Both the position numbers and the translations under genes were made by a program. DNA of 37,268 nucleotides from a virus: positions 1-37,268 of the IMG/VR virus record IMGVR_UViG_3300037861_000117; one strand, written 5' to 3'. This document shows, in pieces, positions 15,755-21,855 of the stretch (positions are counted from its first letter, which is position 1; every line of letters starts with the position of its first letter). Below the pieces are notes generated by a model. That model ran no database searches. It saw only the letters and a list, made by a program, of their open reading frames with translations, and was not told the DNA's origin.

Positions 15755-16435
15755 ATGGTTTGCGAAATCACAATAGATCTAGAGACAATTCCCAGCCAAT
15801 TGCCATGGGTAAAGGAGTATGTGCAAAAAGACGTAAAGCCGCCGGGTAATATCAAGAAAGCTGAATCAATTCAGGCATGGTACGAAACCAAGCAAGGGGC
15901 AGCAGTGCAGGACGCGCTAAACAAATGCAGTCTGGATGGTGCAATGAATCACATTATCTGCATTGGCTTTGCTGTGGATGATGGCGAGCCTAAAACATTC
16001 TATTGCGGTGAAGATCCTGTAAACCGTGAAGCACCTATGATTAAGGCGTTCTATGATTATGTGCAGGAAGAATGTGGCAACTACGCCCATAAATGGATAG
16101 GGCATCACGTTGTGGGGTTTGATCTAAAGATACTACGCCAGCGCTCTATTATACTGGGCATTAAATGGCCACCCATTATGGAGGCAACGTTTCAGGATAA
16201 ATGGGGTGAGCTTGTTTATGACACAATGCTGAAGTGGTCTAACGATAGGCGCGATTTTGTAAGCCTTGAAAAGCTTGCTTTAGCGTTTGGCCTAGAATCA
16301 CCAAAGGAATCTATGAGCGGTTCGCAAGTATATCAATACTGGCAGGCAGACAGGCACCAAGAGATAATGGATTACTGCAAGGGCGATATTGAAACCACCC
16401 GCGCTGTTTATCGGTGTATGACTATGAGTGTTTGA
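15755..16435 (+). CDS. PolB-type 3'-5' exonuclease (DnaQ-like)
   Basis: A 226-residue protein from the ATG at 15755, with AGGAG 9 nt upstream. The three exonuclease motifs of the DEDD superfamily are visible: ExoI ITIDLETIP (Asp8, Glu10), ExoII HHVVGFDLKIL (Asp123) and ExoIII YCKGDIETTRAVY (Asp211, preceded by Tyr). It resembles the stand-alone exonucleases related to family-B polymerases. No polymerase domain follows, so it works as a separate nuclease, perhaps in proofreading or end processing for recombination. It stands after a terminator and before a hairpin. Confidence 0.85.
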   Translation: MVCEITIDLETIPSQLPWVKEYVQKDVKPPGNIKKAESIQAWYETKQGAAVQDALNKCSLDGAMNHIICIGFAVDDGEPKTFYCGEDPVNREAPMIKAFYDYVQEECGNYAHKWIGHHVVGFDLKILRQRSIILGIKWPPIMEATFQDKWGELVYDTMLKWSNDRRDFVSLEKLALAFGLESPKESMSGSQVYQYWQADRHQEIMDYCKGDIETTRAVYRCMTMSV

Positions 16436-16464
16436 TGTATGGAAATGGATGATATATAAATAAG

Positions 16465-16487
16465 GGGTGGTGCGGATAACACCACCC
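16465..16487 (+). terminator. Hairpin after the exonuclease gene; weak terminator
   Basis: GGGTGGTG (16465-16472), a 7-nt loop CGGATAA, and CACCACCC (16480-16487) form a perfect 8-bp stem. Only TCTT follows, so termination would be weak. It may instead protect or process the transcript ahead of the HNH gene. Confidence 0.45.
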
Positions 16488-16516
16488 TCTTAAACATCAA
16501 GCGCATAGGAGTGCGA

Positions 16517-17170
16517 ATGAATATACCCTGCATATATTATGTTGGTGAAATTGTCACCCTCAAACAAGCCAAGAATACAAATAGGAAACGATACTTTACT
16601 GGATCGCCATGTAAGCATAATCATATTTCTGAAAGACAAACAACCAACAGAAGATGTTTAGCTTGTGAAAAAGAAGATATTACTGGATGGAGGGCGAACA
16701 ATAAAGATAAGAGTTGTGAGTACACCAGCTCTTGGAGATCAAGGAATAAAGACTGTGTGCTGACATATTCAAGAGAATACAAGAAAAATAATAAAGATAA
16801 ACTGCAACAGGATGAAAAAGATAGGTGGGTAAAGAATAAATCAGCGCTTCAAGATAAAGCCAAAAAATACAGAGAAGAGAACAAAGAGTTATTCGCCACA
16901 TATGCCCGCAACAGGAGAGCAAAATTAAAAGGACTAGATCCACATACTAAGAATGACATTTTTTCTATACTGGAAAAACAAAAATATAAATGCGCTTATT
17001 GCTCATTAAACCTGAAGAATGCTTGTTATGATATAGACCATATACTGCCATTGGCATTAGGTGGTGGGAACGCTCCAAAAAATCTTCAGGCTACCTGTCC
17101 CCGATGCAATAGAAGAAAAAACAAAATGCACCCAAACGATTTTGCTAGAGAAATGGGATTCCTAATATGA
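16517..17170 (+). CDS. HNH endonuclease (homing-type)
   Basis: A 217-residue protein from the ATG at 16517, with AGGAG 5 nt upstream. The C-terminus is a classic HNH: Cys159-X2-Cys162, DIDH (172-175), then a Gly-rich turn with Asn, and Cys194-X2-Cys197 (ATCPRCNRRKNK). The N-terminus has the CKHNH and CLAC cysteine/histidine cluster common in phage HNH proteins, joined by a Lys/Asn-rich helical linker. It is markedly A-rich compared with its neighbours and sits between two replication genes, which fits a mobile insertion. It may nick or cut DNA of competing phages lacking the gene. Confidence 0.8.
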   Translation: MNIPCIYYVGEIVTLKQAKNTNRKRYFTGSPCKHNHISERQTTNRRCLACEKEDITGWRANNKDKSCEYTSSWRSRNKDCVLTYSREYKKNNKDKLQQDEKDRWVKNKSALQDKAKKYREENKELFATYARNRRAKLKGLDPHTKNDIFSILEKQKYKCAYCSLNLKNACYDIDHILPLALGGGNAPKNLQATCPRCNRRKNKMHPNDFAREMGFLI

Positions 17171-18927
17171 AAAAATCCCCACGCCCCTATCAAGGCGCAG
17201 CATTAACCGCGTTGTGGGATTGGGTATATAACAATGAAGGACACCCAGTAATTTCAGCAGCGGTCAACTCTGGGAAGTCCTACATGATTGCAGAGTTCAT
17301 TTACCAGTGTCATGTTAAATGGCCGCACATGAAAACTGTTATGCTGATTGATGACATGAAACTCTTGCGACAAAACATGGATGAATTGCAGGAAACATAC
17401 CCAGAAGTCAATGCGGGGTTTTACTGTGCGAGTATAGGACAGAAGAGATTACAGAACGATGTAACTATAGCCAGTATTCAGTCAATTCATAGCAAGGCGG
17501 CTCTGCTAGATAGAGCGCCAAATGTTATTCACGTGGATGAATGCCACAAAATCCCGCACAATAAACAAACCCAATACAGGAAATTTATTGATGATTGTTT
17601 GCAGTTAAACCCGAAATGTAAAGTTATCGGATGGTCTGGCAGCAAGTATAGAACTGATAGTGGCCATCTATGTAAAGGTAAAGACGCACTATTTTCCGGT
17701 GTTGCTTATGAAGTATCGGTGAAGTTTATGATTGAGGAGGGGTACAGTGTTCGCCCTGTAATTCCACCTGTAAAAACGCATATGGATGCAAGCAATGTCA
17801 AAATATCCAAAGGTGATTATATCGAGAAGCAATTGCAGGCGGCGGTAGATGTAGATGAAATTACTAAATCTTGTGTCAGTGAAATTATAGAAGTTGGAAC
17901 AGCGCAGAACCGCAAACAATGGATTGTTTATACAGCAGGGATTCAACACTGTGAGCATGTTTATGAGGAATTCAAACGGCGAGGGATTAATGTAGCGCAA
18001 GCCCATAGTAAAATACCAAACCAAGAGAAAATAGTTGAAGACTATAAATCTGGAAAAATACAATGCTTAGTTAATGTGAGCCAATATACTACAGGATTCA
18101 GTCATAACGGCATAGACCTTATGGCATTTATGCGCCCAACTAGATCGCCAGTATTATATGAGCAAATGACAGGCAGAGGGCAGCGCACCAATTATGCAGA
18201 GGGCTATGACTTACAAACTAGGCAGGGCAGACTGGATGCGATTGCTAATAGCGTTAAGCCTAATTTTGCCATTTTAGATTTTGGCGGGGTGATTGCAGAA
18301 TTAGGGCCGATAGATAACATTACAGTAAGAGAGAAGAATTATAGAAATACATTAGATGAAGACAGGGAAGTTGAGCAGCCAAAAATAAAACCATGCCCAA
18401 AATGCGAATCACCCTGTGCGCCAGCACAAAGACACTGCTATGAATGCGGATATGAATTTGTCTTTAATGTAGACGTTAATCCCAATGCTGATAGGCGATC
18501 TGCCGTCATGTCATCAGACATAGAACCAGAAAAGCTGGCTGTTATAGACATGGTGCTATCCAAGCACAGAAAGAAAGTGCCGGAGGGATCGCCGCCAGCA
18601 ACGCCAGTGATGAAAGTAACATACCACACCTACGCAGGCAGGATTAACGAGTGGATATGTTTTGAGCATTACGGATTCCCGCTAGACCAAGCAAAGATAT
18701 GGCATGACTTACATATGCCTTATTTAGCAAAGTGTTATCCACTAGACATTGATATTGCGCTAGAGCAGCACGAAAAAGGCTCTACGCAATACGCTACACC
18801 TGCGTTTATCTGGGCAAAGAAAAGCGGCAAATACTGGAACATGACAGGCGATAAAGATTTTAACAAACCAGAGCCAGAGATGGCACTGTCCGATGAAGAG
18901 TTAGACGAATACACCAACTTGATTTAA
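17167..18927 (+). CDS. SF2 DNA helicase (DEAD/DEAH-like) with zinc ribbon
   Basis: A 586-residue protein starting at an ATGA overlap with the HNH gene. Motif I is VNSGKSY (Lys37) in place of the usual GTGKT. Motif II is DECH (124-127), motif III is GWSGSKYR, and motif VI is QMTGRGQR (333-340). A four-cysteine ribbon (CPKC, then CYECGYEF, about 410-430) follows the helicase core. A C-terminal region of unknown fold (about 460-586) includes VTYHTYAGRINEW, seen in some phage helicases. It likely unwinds or remodels replication and recombination forks. Its 3' end overlaps the VRR-NUC gene on the opposite strand by 27 bp. Confidence 0.82.
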   Translation: MKKSPRPYQGAALTALWDWVYNNEGHPVISAAVNSGKSYMIAEFIYQCHVKWPHMKTVMLIDDMKLLRQNMDELQETYPEVNAGFYCASIGQKRLQNDVTIASIQSIHSKAALLDRAPNVIHVDECHKIPHNKQTQYRKFIDDCLQLNPKCKVIGWSGSKYRTDSGHLCKGKDALFSGVAYEVSVKFMIEEGYSVRPVIPPVKTHMDASNVKISKGDYIEKQLQAAVDVDEITKSCVSEIIEVGTAQNRKQWIVYTAGIQHCEHVYEEFKRRGINVAQAHSKIPNQEKIVEDYKSGKIQCLVNVSQYTTGFSHNGIDLMAFMRPTRSPVLYEQMTGRGQRTNYAEGYDLQTRQGRLDAIANSVKPNFAILDFGGVIAELGPIDNITVREKNYRNTLDEDREVEQPKIKPCPKCESPCAPAQRHCYECGYEFVFNVDVNPNADRRSAVMSSDIEPEKLAVIDMVLSKHRKKVPEGSPPATPVMKVTYHTYAGRINEWICFEHYGFPLDQAKIWHDLHMPYLAKCYPLDIDIALEQHEKGSTQYATPAFIWAKKSGKYWNMTGDKDFNKPEPEMALSDEELDEYTNLI

Positions 18928-19290
18928 TGCTGCCATGAATGATTCTTTATCGTGGACTACAGCATACGGGATATTCTTTCTTTGGCACAGCGCCGCCATA
19001 TCTTTTTGCTGGTCGCTCATTTTGTTAAGCGCCTGATTCATTGTTTTAGCGTGTTTGAGTTCCAGAAATAATACACCACCACACCACGCTATAACCCAAT
19101 CAGGCGCACCAGCTAGGCAACCGATGCGCAGTTTCTTTGCCCATGCCGCTATTCTGTTAACCAGCGCCACAAACTCATTAGGAACGTGAAAGTGAACCGT
19201 GTTAACGGCTCCTATCTCGTTCAATCTATCCAGCCACTTTTTAACGGCTTCAGATAGGTCATCCTCACTTGTAAAAGCTGGTTGAGTCAA
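18901..19290 (-). CDS. VRR-NUC-type nuclease
   Basis: A 129-residue protein with the PD-(D/E)XK core GAPDWVIAWCGG followed by LFLELKHA, as in the VRR-NUC family (a Holliday-junction or flap nuclease fold in phages). The frame begins with TTG at 19290 (read as Met-TQPAFTSEDD), overlapping the XRE gene by 26 nt; no ATG comes before the core, so the start is less certain. It is the last gene of the minus-strand switch cluster and converges on the SF2 helicase, a frequent partner of VRR-NUC proteins. Confidence 0.72.
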   Translation of the reverse strand: MTQPAFTSEDDLSEAVKKWLDRLNEIGAVNTVHFHVPNEFVALVNRIAAWAKKLRIGCLAGAPDWVIAWCGGVLFLELKHAKTMNQALNKMSDQQKDMAALCQRKNIPYAVVHDKESFMAALNQVGVFV

Positions 19291-19447
19291 GGTCTTTGAA
19301 ATAGTTAAAGAGTTTCACCATATTTACTTTGCTAGGGATTCTGTCACCAGATAGCCATAGGCTTAACGTGCCGTTACTCACACCTAAGCCATTGGCTACT
19401 TCATAATCCTTCTTGCCGCTATCTTTTATACATTCTCTTAGATTCAT
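19265..19447 (-). CDS. Small XRE-family DNA-binding protein (Cro/repressor-like)
   Basis: A 60-residue single-domain protein with a lambda-type HTH: YEVANGLGVSNGTLSLWLSG (about 15-34), followed by RIPSKVNMVKLF. No peptidase or oligomerisation domain is present, so it is Cro-sized rather than CI-sized. It overlaps the upstream gene by ATGA. It is the best candidate in the window to bind the TTTRCAnnCTGTAAA palindromes, one of which stands just upstream of its own operon. Binding is inferred from family and position. Confidence 0.75.
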   Translation of the reverse strand: MNLRECIKDSGKKDYEVANGLGVSNGTLSLWLSGDRIPSKVNMVKLFNYFKDLDSTSFYK

Positions 19448-19635
19448 TGGTTCGGCCTCATTAGTTGTTTACCTAGTTCTGCGTGGGGCTTACTGTAATA
19501 ATCGTCACCCTCTACCATAAGCATATAGTTAGCTTTACAGAACAAACCCTCTTGCTCCGCTGATATGTTGCCACGCCCTTCTTTATTAGCTAAGGCATAG
19601 AACTCATCAAAATAGTCTGCTGCTGTCTTTTCCAT
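19444..19635 (-). CDS. Unknown 63-aa protein, first gene of the switch cluster
   Basis: The frame is open upstream, but the ATG at 19635 (MEKTAADYFDEFYALANK) is chosen. It is placed exactly at the predicted transcription start, six bases after TATAAC, and no ribosome site precedes it, which points to a leaderless message like lambda cI from PRM. The protein is small, acidic in its first half, and ends in a Lys/Pro-containing tail. No family is recognised. It overlaps the XRE gene by ATGA. Confidence 0.6.
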   Translation of the reverse strand: MEKTAADYFDEFYALANKEGRGNISAEQEGLFCKANYMLMVEGDDYYSKPHAELGKQLMRPNQ

Positions 19636-19641
19636 AGTATA

Positions 19642-19670
19642 GTTATAACACAGGAATAAAGTATTTGCAA
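19642..19670 (-). promoter_or_regulatory. Divergent promoter for the XRE cluster, apparently leaderless
   Basis: On the minus strand TTGCAA (19670-19665) and TATAAC (19647-19642) are separated by 17 bp. Six bases then lead to the ATG at 19635, so the predicted first base of the RNA is the start codon. The -35 lies inside the operator palindrome shared with the plus-strand promoter. Confidence 0.6.
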
Positions 19671-19692
19671 TCTGTAAATAAGTGTGTACTAT
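19664..19692 (+). promoter_or_regulatory. Early promoter 3 with operator shared by both strands
   Basis: TTTGCAATCTGTAAA (19664-19678) matches the palindromes at 9567 and 13288 with one arm mismatch. For plus-strand transcription TTTGCA is the -35 and TACTAT (19687-19692) the -10 with a 17-bp spacer. A bound repressor would cover the -35 boxes of both divergent promoters. Confidence 0.62.
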
Positions 19693-19720
19693 GGTATTAA
19701 CAACAACGGGAGTAAATGAC

Positions 19721-20014
19721 ATGAGCGCCTTTCAATACTACAGAGACACCTACACCGATGAGGCCGCACAATATCACATAGACAGTGCTATACAGAGAAT
19801 AGACAGTGCAAGGAGAAGTGCGGTTGTAGCTCTCATGGGGCTGGCCGTCATCATTGATAATGAGCTTACGCTGTCTGACGCTGACCGCGACAATGTGGCT
19901 ATAGATTTTGTAGAAGCGCTAGACGCTGTGGATAGCACCATAGCCCTTCATATAGATGGTGAGGCGCTTCGCACTATTACCACCCTAAAGGAAATCAGAA
20001 AGGCAATGAAATGA
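19721..20014 (+). CDS. First gene of the right early operon, unknown (97 aa)
   Basis: Read from the ATG at 19721 (MSAFQYYRDTYTDEAAQYH) with GGGAG 8 nt upstream; the open frame further upstream runs through the promoter and is not used. The product is helical and acidic, with IDSAIQRIDSARRSAVVALM and a C-terminal LRTITTLKEIRKAMK. As the first gene after the divergent operator it has the place of lambda cro, but no HTH is evident. No family is recognised. Confidence 0.6.
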   Translation: MSAFQYYRDTYTDEAAQYHIDSAIQRIDSARRSAVVALMGLAVIIDNELTLSDADRDNVAIDFVEALDAVDSTIALHIDGEALRTITTLKEIRKAMK

Positions 20015-20103
20015 GCATTAAAGAACTAGCAGTAATTCTATTGGAGGTCGCCCTATTGTGTGGGCTGATCTATGGCGTAATTCTTATGGGGCTGGTGATA
20101 TGA
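20011..20103 (+). CDS. 30-aa membrane microprotein
   Basis: ATG at 20011 overlaps the previous stop (ATGA), and its own TGA overlaps the next ATG the same way. The product, MSIKELAVILLEVALLCGLI followed by YGVILMGLVI, is one hydrophobic helix long enough to span a membrane. Double coupling supports translation. It may be an early membrane or host-interaction peptide; the function is unknown. Confidence 0.5.
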   Translation: MSIKELAVILLEVALLCGLIYGVILMGLVI

Positions 20104-20405
20104 CTAGCGAATGGCAATTCAAAAAAGGCCAATCCGGCAACACCAATGGCAGGCCGAAGGGCGCAAAGAACAAACTAACACTAGAGCTTGCTGATATTGC
20201 ACAAGAGTACACTTTGGAGGCTTTAAATGTTTTGGTTGAGGTTATGCGTAATAAAAAAACCACGCCAAAAGTAAGGATAGTGGCCGCTGCTCATATTCTT
20301 GATAGAGGGTGGGGCAAGCCAGTTGCCTTTCTACAGAGAGAAAGCCAAGCAGAGGTTACTCATATTGATGGCGGATACAAGACAATAGAAAATGAGGATG
20401 AGTAA
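20100..20405 (+). CDS. DUF5681-like early protein
   Basis: A 101-residue protein from the ATG at 20100 (ATGA overlap with the microprotein stop). It begins with FKKGQSGNTNGRPKGAKNKL, the hallmark of DUF5681-type phage and mobile-element proteins. A helical segment ends in RIVAAAHILDRGWGKPV, a pattern also seen in that group. Function is unproven; the basic N-terminus suggests nucleic-acid binding. Some relatives lie near packaging or transposition genes, but here it is in the early operon. Confidence 0.65.
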   Translation: MTSEWQFKKGQSGNTNGRPKGAKNKLTLELADIAQEYTLEALNVLVEVMRNKKTTPKVRIVAAAHILDRGWGKPVAFLQRESQAEVTHIDGGYKTIENEDE

Positions 20406-20406
20406 C

Positions 20407-20562
20407 ATGCTAGAAGAAATCCTGCGCCTACAAGTGATGCTCGATGAGTTGCTACCCCATTTACAAGAGGTGCAACGGATCATCATTAACGAAGTGGCAA
20501 AAGAAAACCGCAAGCAACTGCGCATAGTGGCCACCAACCCGCAAACAGGGAGCTACAAATGA
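20407..20562 (+). CDS. Small helical protein (51 aa)
   Basis: ATG at 20407, two nt after the DUF5681-like stop, and TGA overlapping the next ATG. The product, MLEEILRLQVMLDELLPHLQ at its start, has leucine heptads suggesting a short coiled coil, then a basic RKQLRIVATNPQTG tail. No family is recognised. Confidence 0.5.
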   Translation: MLEEILRLQVMLDELLPHLQEVQRIIINEVAKENRKQLRIVATNPQTGSYK

Positions 20563-20687
20563 CCATTGACAGAAAAACAGAATACAAATCAGCTAAGTTC
20601 AATCTTGATCTGCTGATGCCAGAGAAAGAGCTAACAGCCAATCAGGCGCAGATAGTCGAAGTGCGGAAAAGCATAGTGGAGGATTAA
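20559..20687 (+). CDS. Small protein (42 aa)
   Basis: ATG at 20559 overlaps the previous stop (ATGA); TAA at 20685-20687. The product begins MTIDRKTEYKSAKFNLDLLM and ends in an acidic helix. A GGAGG for the next gene lies inside its last codons, so the two are probably coupled. No family is recognised. Confidence 0.48.
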   Translation: MTIDRKTEYKSAKFNLDLLMPEKELTANQAQIVEVRKSIVED

Positions 20688-20691
20688 GAAA

Positions 20692-20853
20692 ATGAGTAAT
20701 ATCCTGAGATTCCCCCCACAGTTCAAGCCCCTGCCAGTGGCAGAGAGTGAACAGATAATTGTGGAATGTACCTATTGTGGCTGTACCGAGTTTAACTTGT
20801 GGCTGGATGGCCTTGGAGATTTAACCAGCGTATGTACGGAGTGTGGGAAATGA
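20692..20853 (+). CDS. Small zinc-ribbon protein (53 aa)
   Basis: ATG at 20692 preceded by GGAGG (20679-20683). The product contains ECTYCGC and, 17-20 residues later, VCTECGK, a four-cysteine zinc ribbon with a short loop between (EFNLWLDGLGDLTS). Such one-domain ribbons in phages usually bind nucleic acid or a host enzyme. It overlaps the following TM gene by ATGA. Confidence 0.6.
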   Translation: MSNILRFPPQFKPLPVAESEQIIVECTYCGCTEFNLWLDGLGDLTSVCTECGK

Positions 20854-21017
20854 ACACACAACACCAAATGACCCTCACCCTCACCCGCACCCTAATCCTC
20901 ATAGCTGTAATTGTAGTGGTGGCTGTAGCAACCCTCAGTAGGAAGCAGCCAGCGTGGATGTGGGGTGATGAGATAAACGTTAACAGCCATGAAGAACAGA
21001 TAAGGATAAACCAATGA
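20850..21017 (+). CDS. Small single-span membrane protein (55 aa)
   Basis: ATG at 20850 overlaps the zinc-ribbon stop (ATGA); the in-frame extension upstream is not needed. The product has an N-terminal polar stretch, a hydrophobic helix (LILIAVIVVVAVATL, about 15-29) and a short polar C-terminus. Topology and role are unknown; early membrane proteins often affect host or superinfection functions. Confidence 0.55.
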   Translation: MNTQHQMTLTLTRTLILIAVIVVVAVATLSRKQPAWMWGDEINVNSHEEQIRINQ

Positions 21018-21021
21018 AGGG

Positions 21022-21138
21022 TTGCCGCCACGCATTGTAGTTCAATATTGGGATAGTGAGAATAAACTACAGGCTTCATATTTTTGTAATTGGGAAGATG
21101 CAGAAAGCTTTGAGGGGGAAATAAATGACACAGAATAA
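21022..21138 (+). CDS. Possible 38-aa protein with TTG start
   Basis: An open frame from TTG at 21022 to TAA at 21136-21138 reading (M)PPRIVVQYWDSENKLQAS and continuing into an aromatic/acidic C-terminus. Composition is protein-like and it fills an otherwise empty 100-bp gap. However the start is TTG and its ribosome site is poor, so this call is tentative. Confidence 0.35.
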   Translation: MPPRIVVQYWDSENKLQASYFCNWEDAESFEGEINDTE

Positions 21139-21157
21139 CACAACCAAGGAGAATAAA

Positions 21158-21529
21158 ATGAATATAGATGATTTAACAATCGGTGAAGCGAAGCAACTTG
21201 CCTCACTGCTTAGCGGAAACACGCCAACAACAGGTATTGGTATAACCTCAGTAATCGGTAAAAAAGCGATAATCAGAACTTATTCGGCTGGGGTATGGTT
21301 TGGGATGGTTAGTGAAAAATCAGGCGACGAGATAATTCTCTCTAACGCTATCCGCATGAATTATTTCAAAACGGTTAGCGGTATCTCCTTATCATCTGTC
21401 GCCGTGAACGGAATCCACAAAGACAGCCGATTGGCCGAACCCGTAGGGTGCGTGTGGCTAAACCCGATAGAAATAATCCCCTGCACTGATAAAGCCATAA
21501 TTTCTATCGAAAGTCATAAACATGAGTAG
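21158..21529 (+). CDS. DUF6948-like protein, copy 2
   Basis: A 123-residue paralogue of the gene at 14416: MNIDDLTIGEAKQLASLL at the N-terminus, VNGIHKDSRLAEPV in the centre and PCTDKAIISI near the end. AAGGAG lies 7 nt before the ATG at 21158. An in-frame ATG at 21125 (MTQNNTTKENK extension) also follows a G-rich site and cannot be excluded. The ribosome-site block CAACCAAGGAGAATAAAA is the same as in front of the SSB-like gene. It overlaps the second Gly-X repeat gene by 8 nt. Function unknown. Confidence 0.7.
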   Translation: MNIDDLTIGEAKQLASLLSGNTPTTGIGITSVIGKKAIIRTYSAGVWFGMVSEKSGDEIILSNAIRMNYFKTVSGISLSSVAVNGIHKDSRLAEPVGCVWLNPIEIIPCTDKAIISIESHKHE

Positions 21530-21791
21530 GCTATATAAATTGGATGGCGATGGTAGTGGCGATGGTAGTGGCTATGGCGCTGGCTCTGGCTATGGCTCTG
21601 GCGATGGTAGTGGCTCTGGCTCTGGCTATGGCTTTGGCTCTGGCGATGGCTATGGCTCTGGCTTTGGCTTTGGCTCTGGCTTTGGCGGTGGCTTTGGCTA
21701 TGGCTTTGGCTCTGGCTTTGGCGATGGCTCTGGCGATGGCGGTGGCGATGGCTCTGGCTTTGGCTATGGCGCTGGCTCTGGCGGTGGCTGA
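21522..21791 (+). CDS. Gly-X dipeptide repeat protein, copy 2
   Basis: An 89-residue frame starting MSRLYKL at the ATG at 21522, inside the end of DUF6948-like copy 2, followed by 41 X-Gly dipeptides with X = Asp, Ser, Tyr, Ala, Phe or Gly. The array is almost the same length as copy 1 (82 against 81 codons) but uses Tyr, which copy 1 lacks, and more GGT AGT units. So the arrays differ in sequence while length and pattern are kept. The alternate frame is also open (Met-Ala-Leu rich) but lacks the coupled start. Confidence 0.6.
   Translation: MSRLYKLDGDGSGDGSGYGAGSGYGSGDGSGSGSGYGFGSGDGYGSGFGFGSGFGGGFGYGFGSGFGDGSGDGGGDGSGFGYGAGSGGG
21543..21788 (+). repeat. Hexamer array (NNT GGY)n, 41 units, copy 2
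   Basis: 246 bp of 6-bp units alternating a T-ending codon (GAT, AGT, TCT, TAT, GCT, TTT, GGT) with GGC or GGT. It is the counterpart of the array at 14825-15067 in the same orientation, 6.7 kb away, and recombination between the two would delete the replication genes between them. Confidence 0.85.
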
Positions 21792-21855
21792 TTTAGCGAC
21801 TTAGCGGAGAGGCAAAATGACACAGCAGAATAAACAGGAAACAACGGAGGTAATT

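Noticed and set aside
21544-21804. Met-Ala-Val-Leu repeat frame across hexamer array 2
   Set aside because: Same reason as in copy 1: the Gly-X frame has the coupled ATG in both copies, this one does not.
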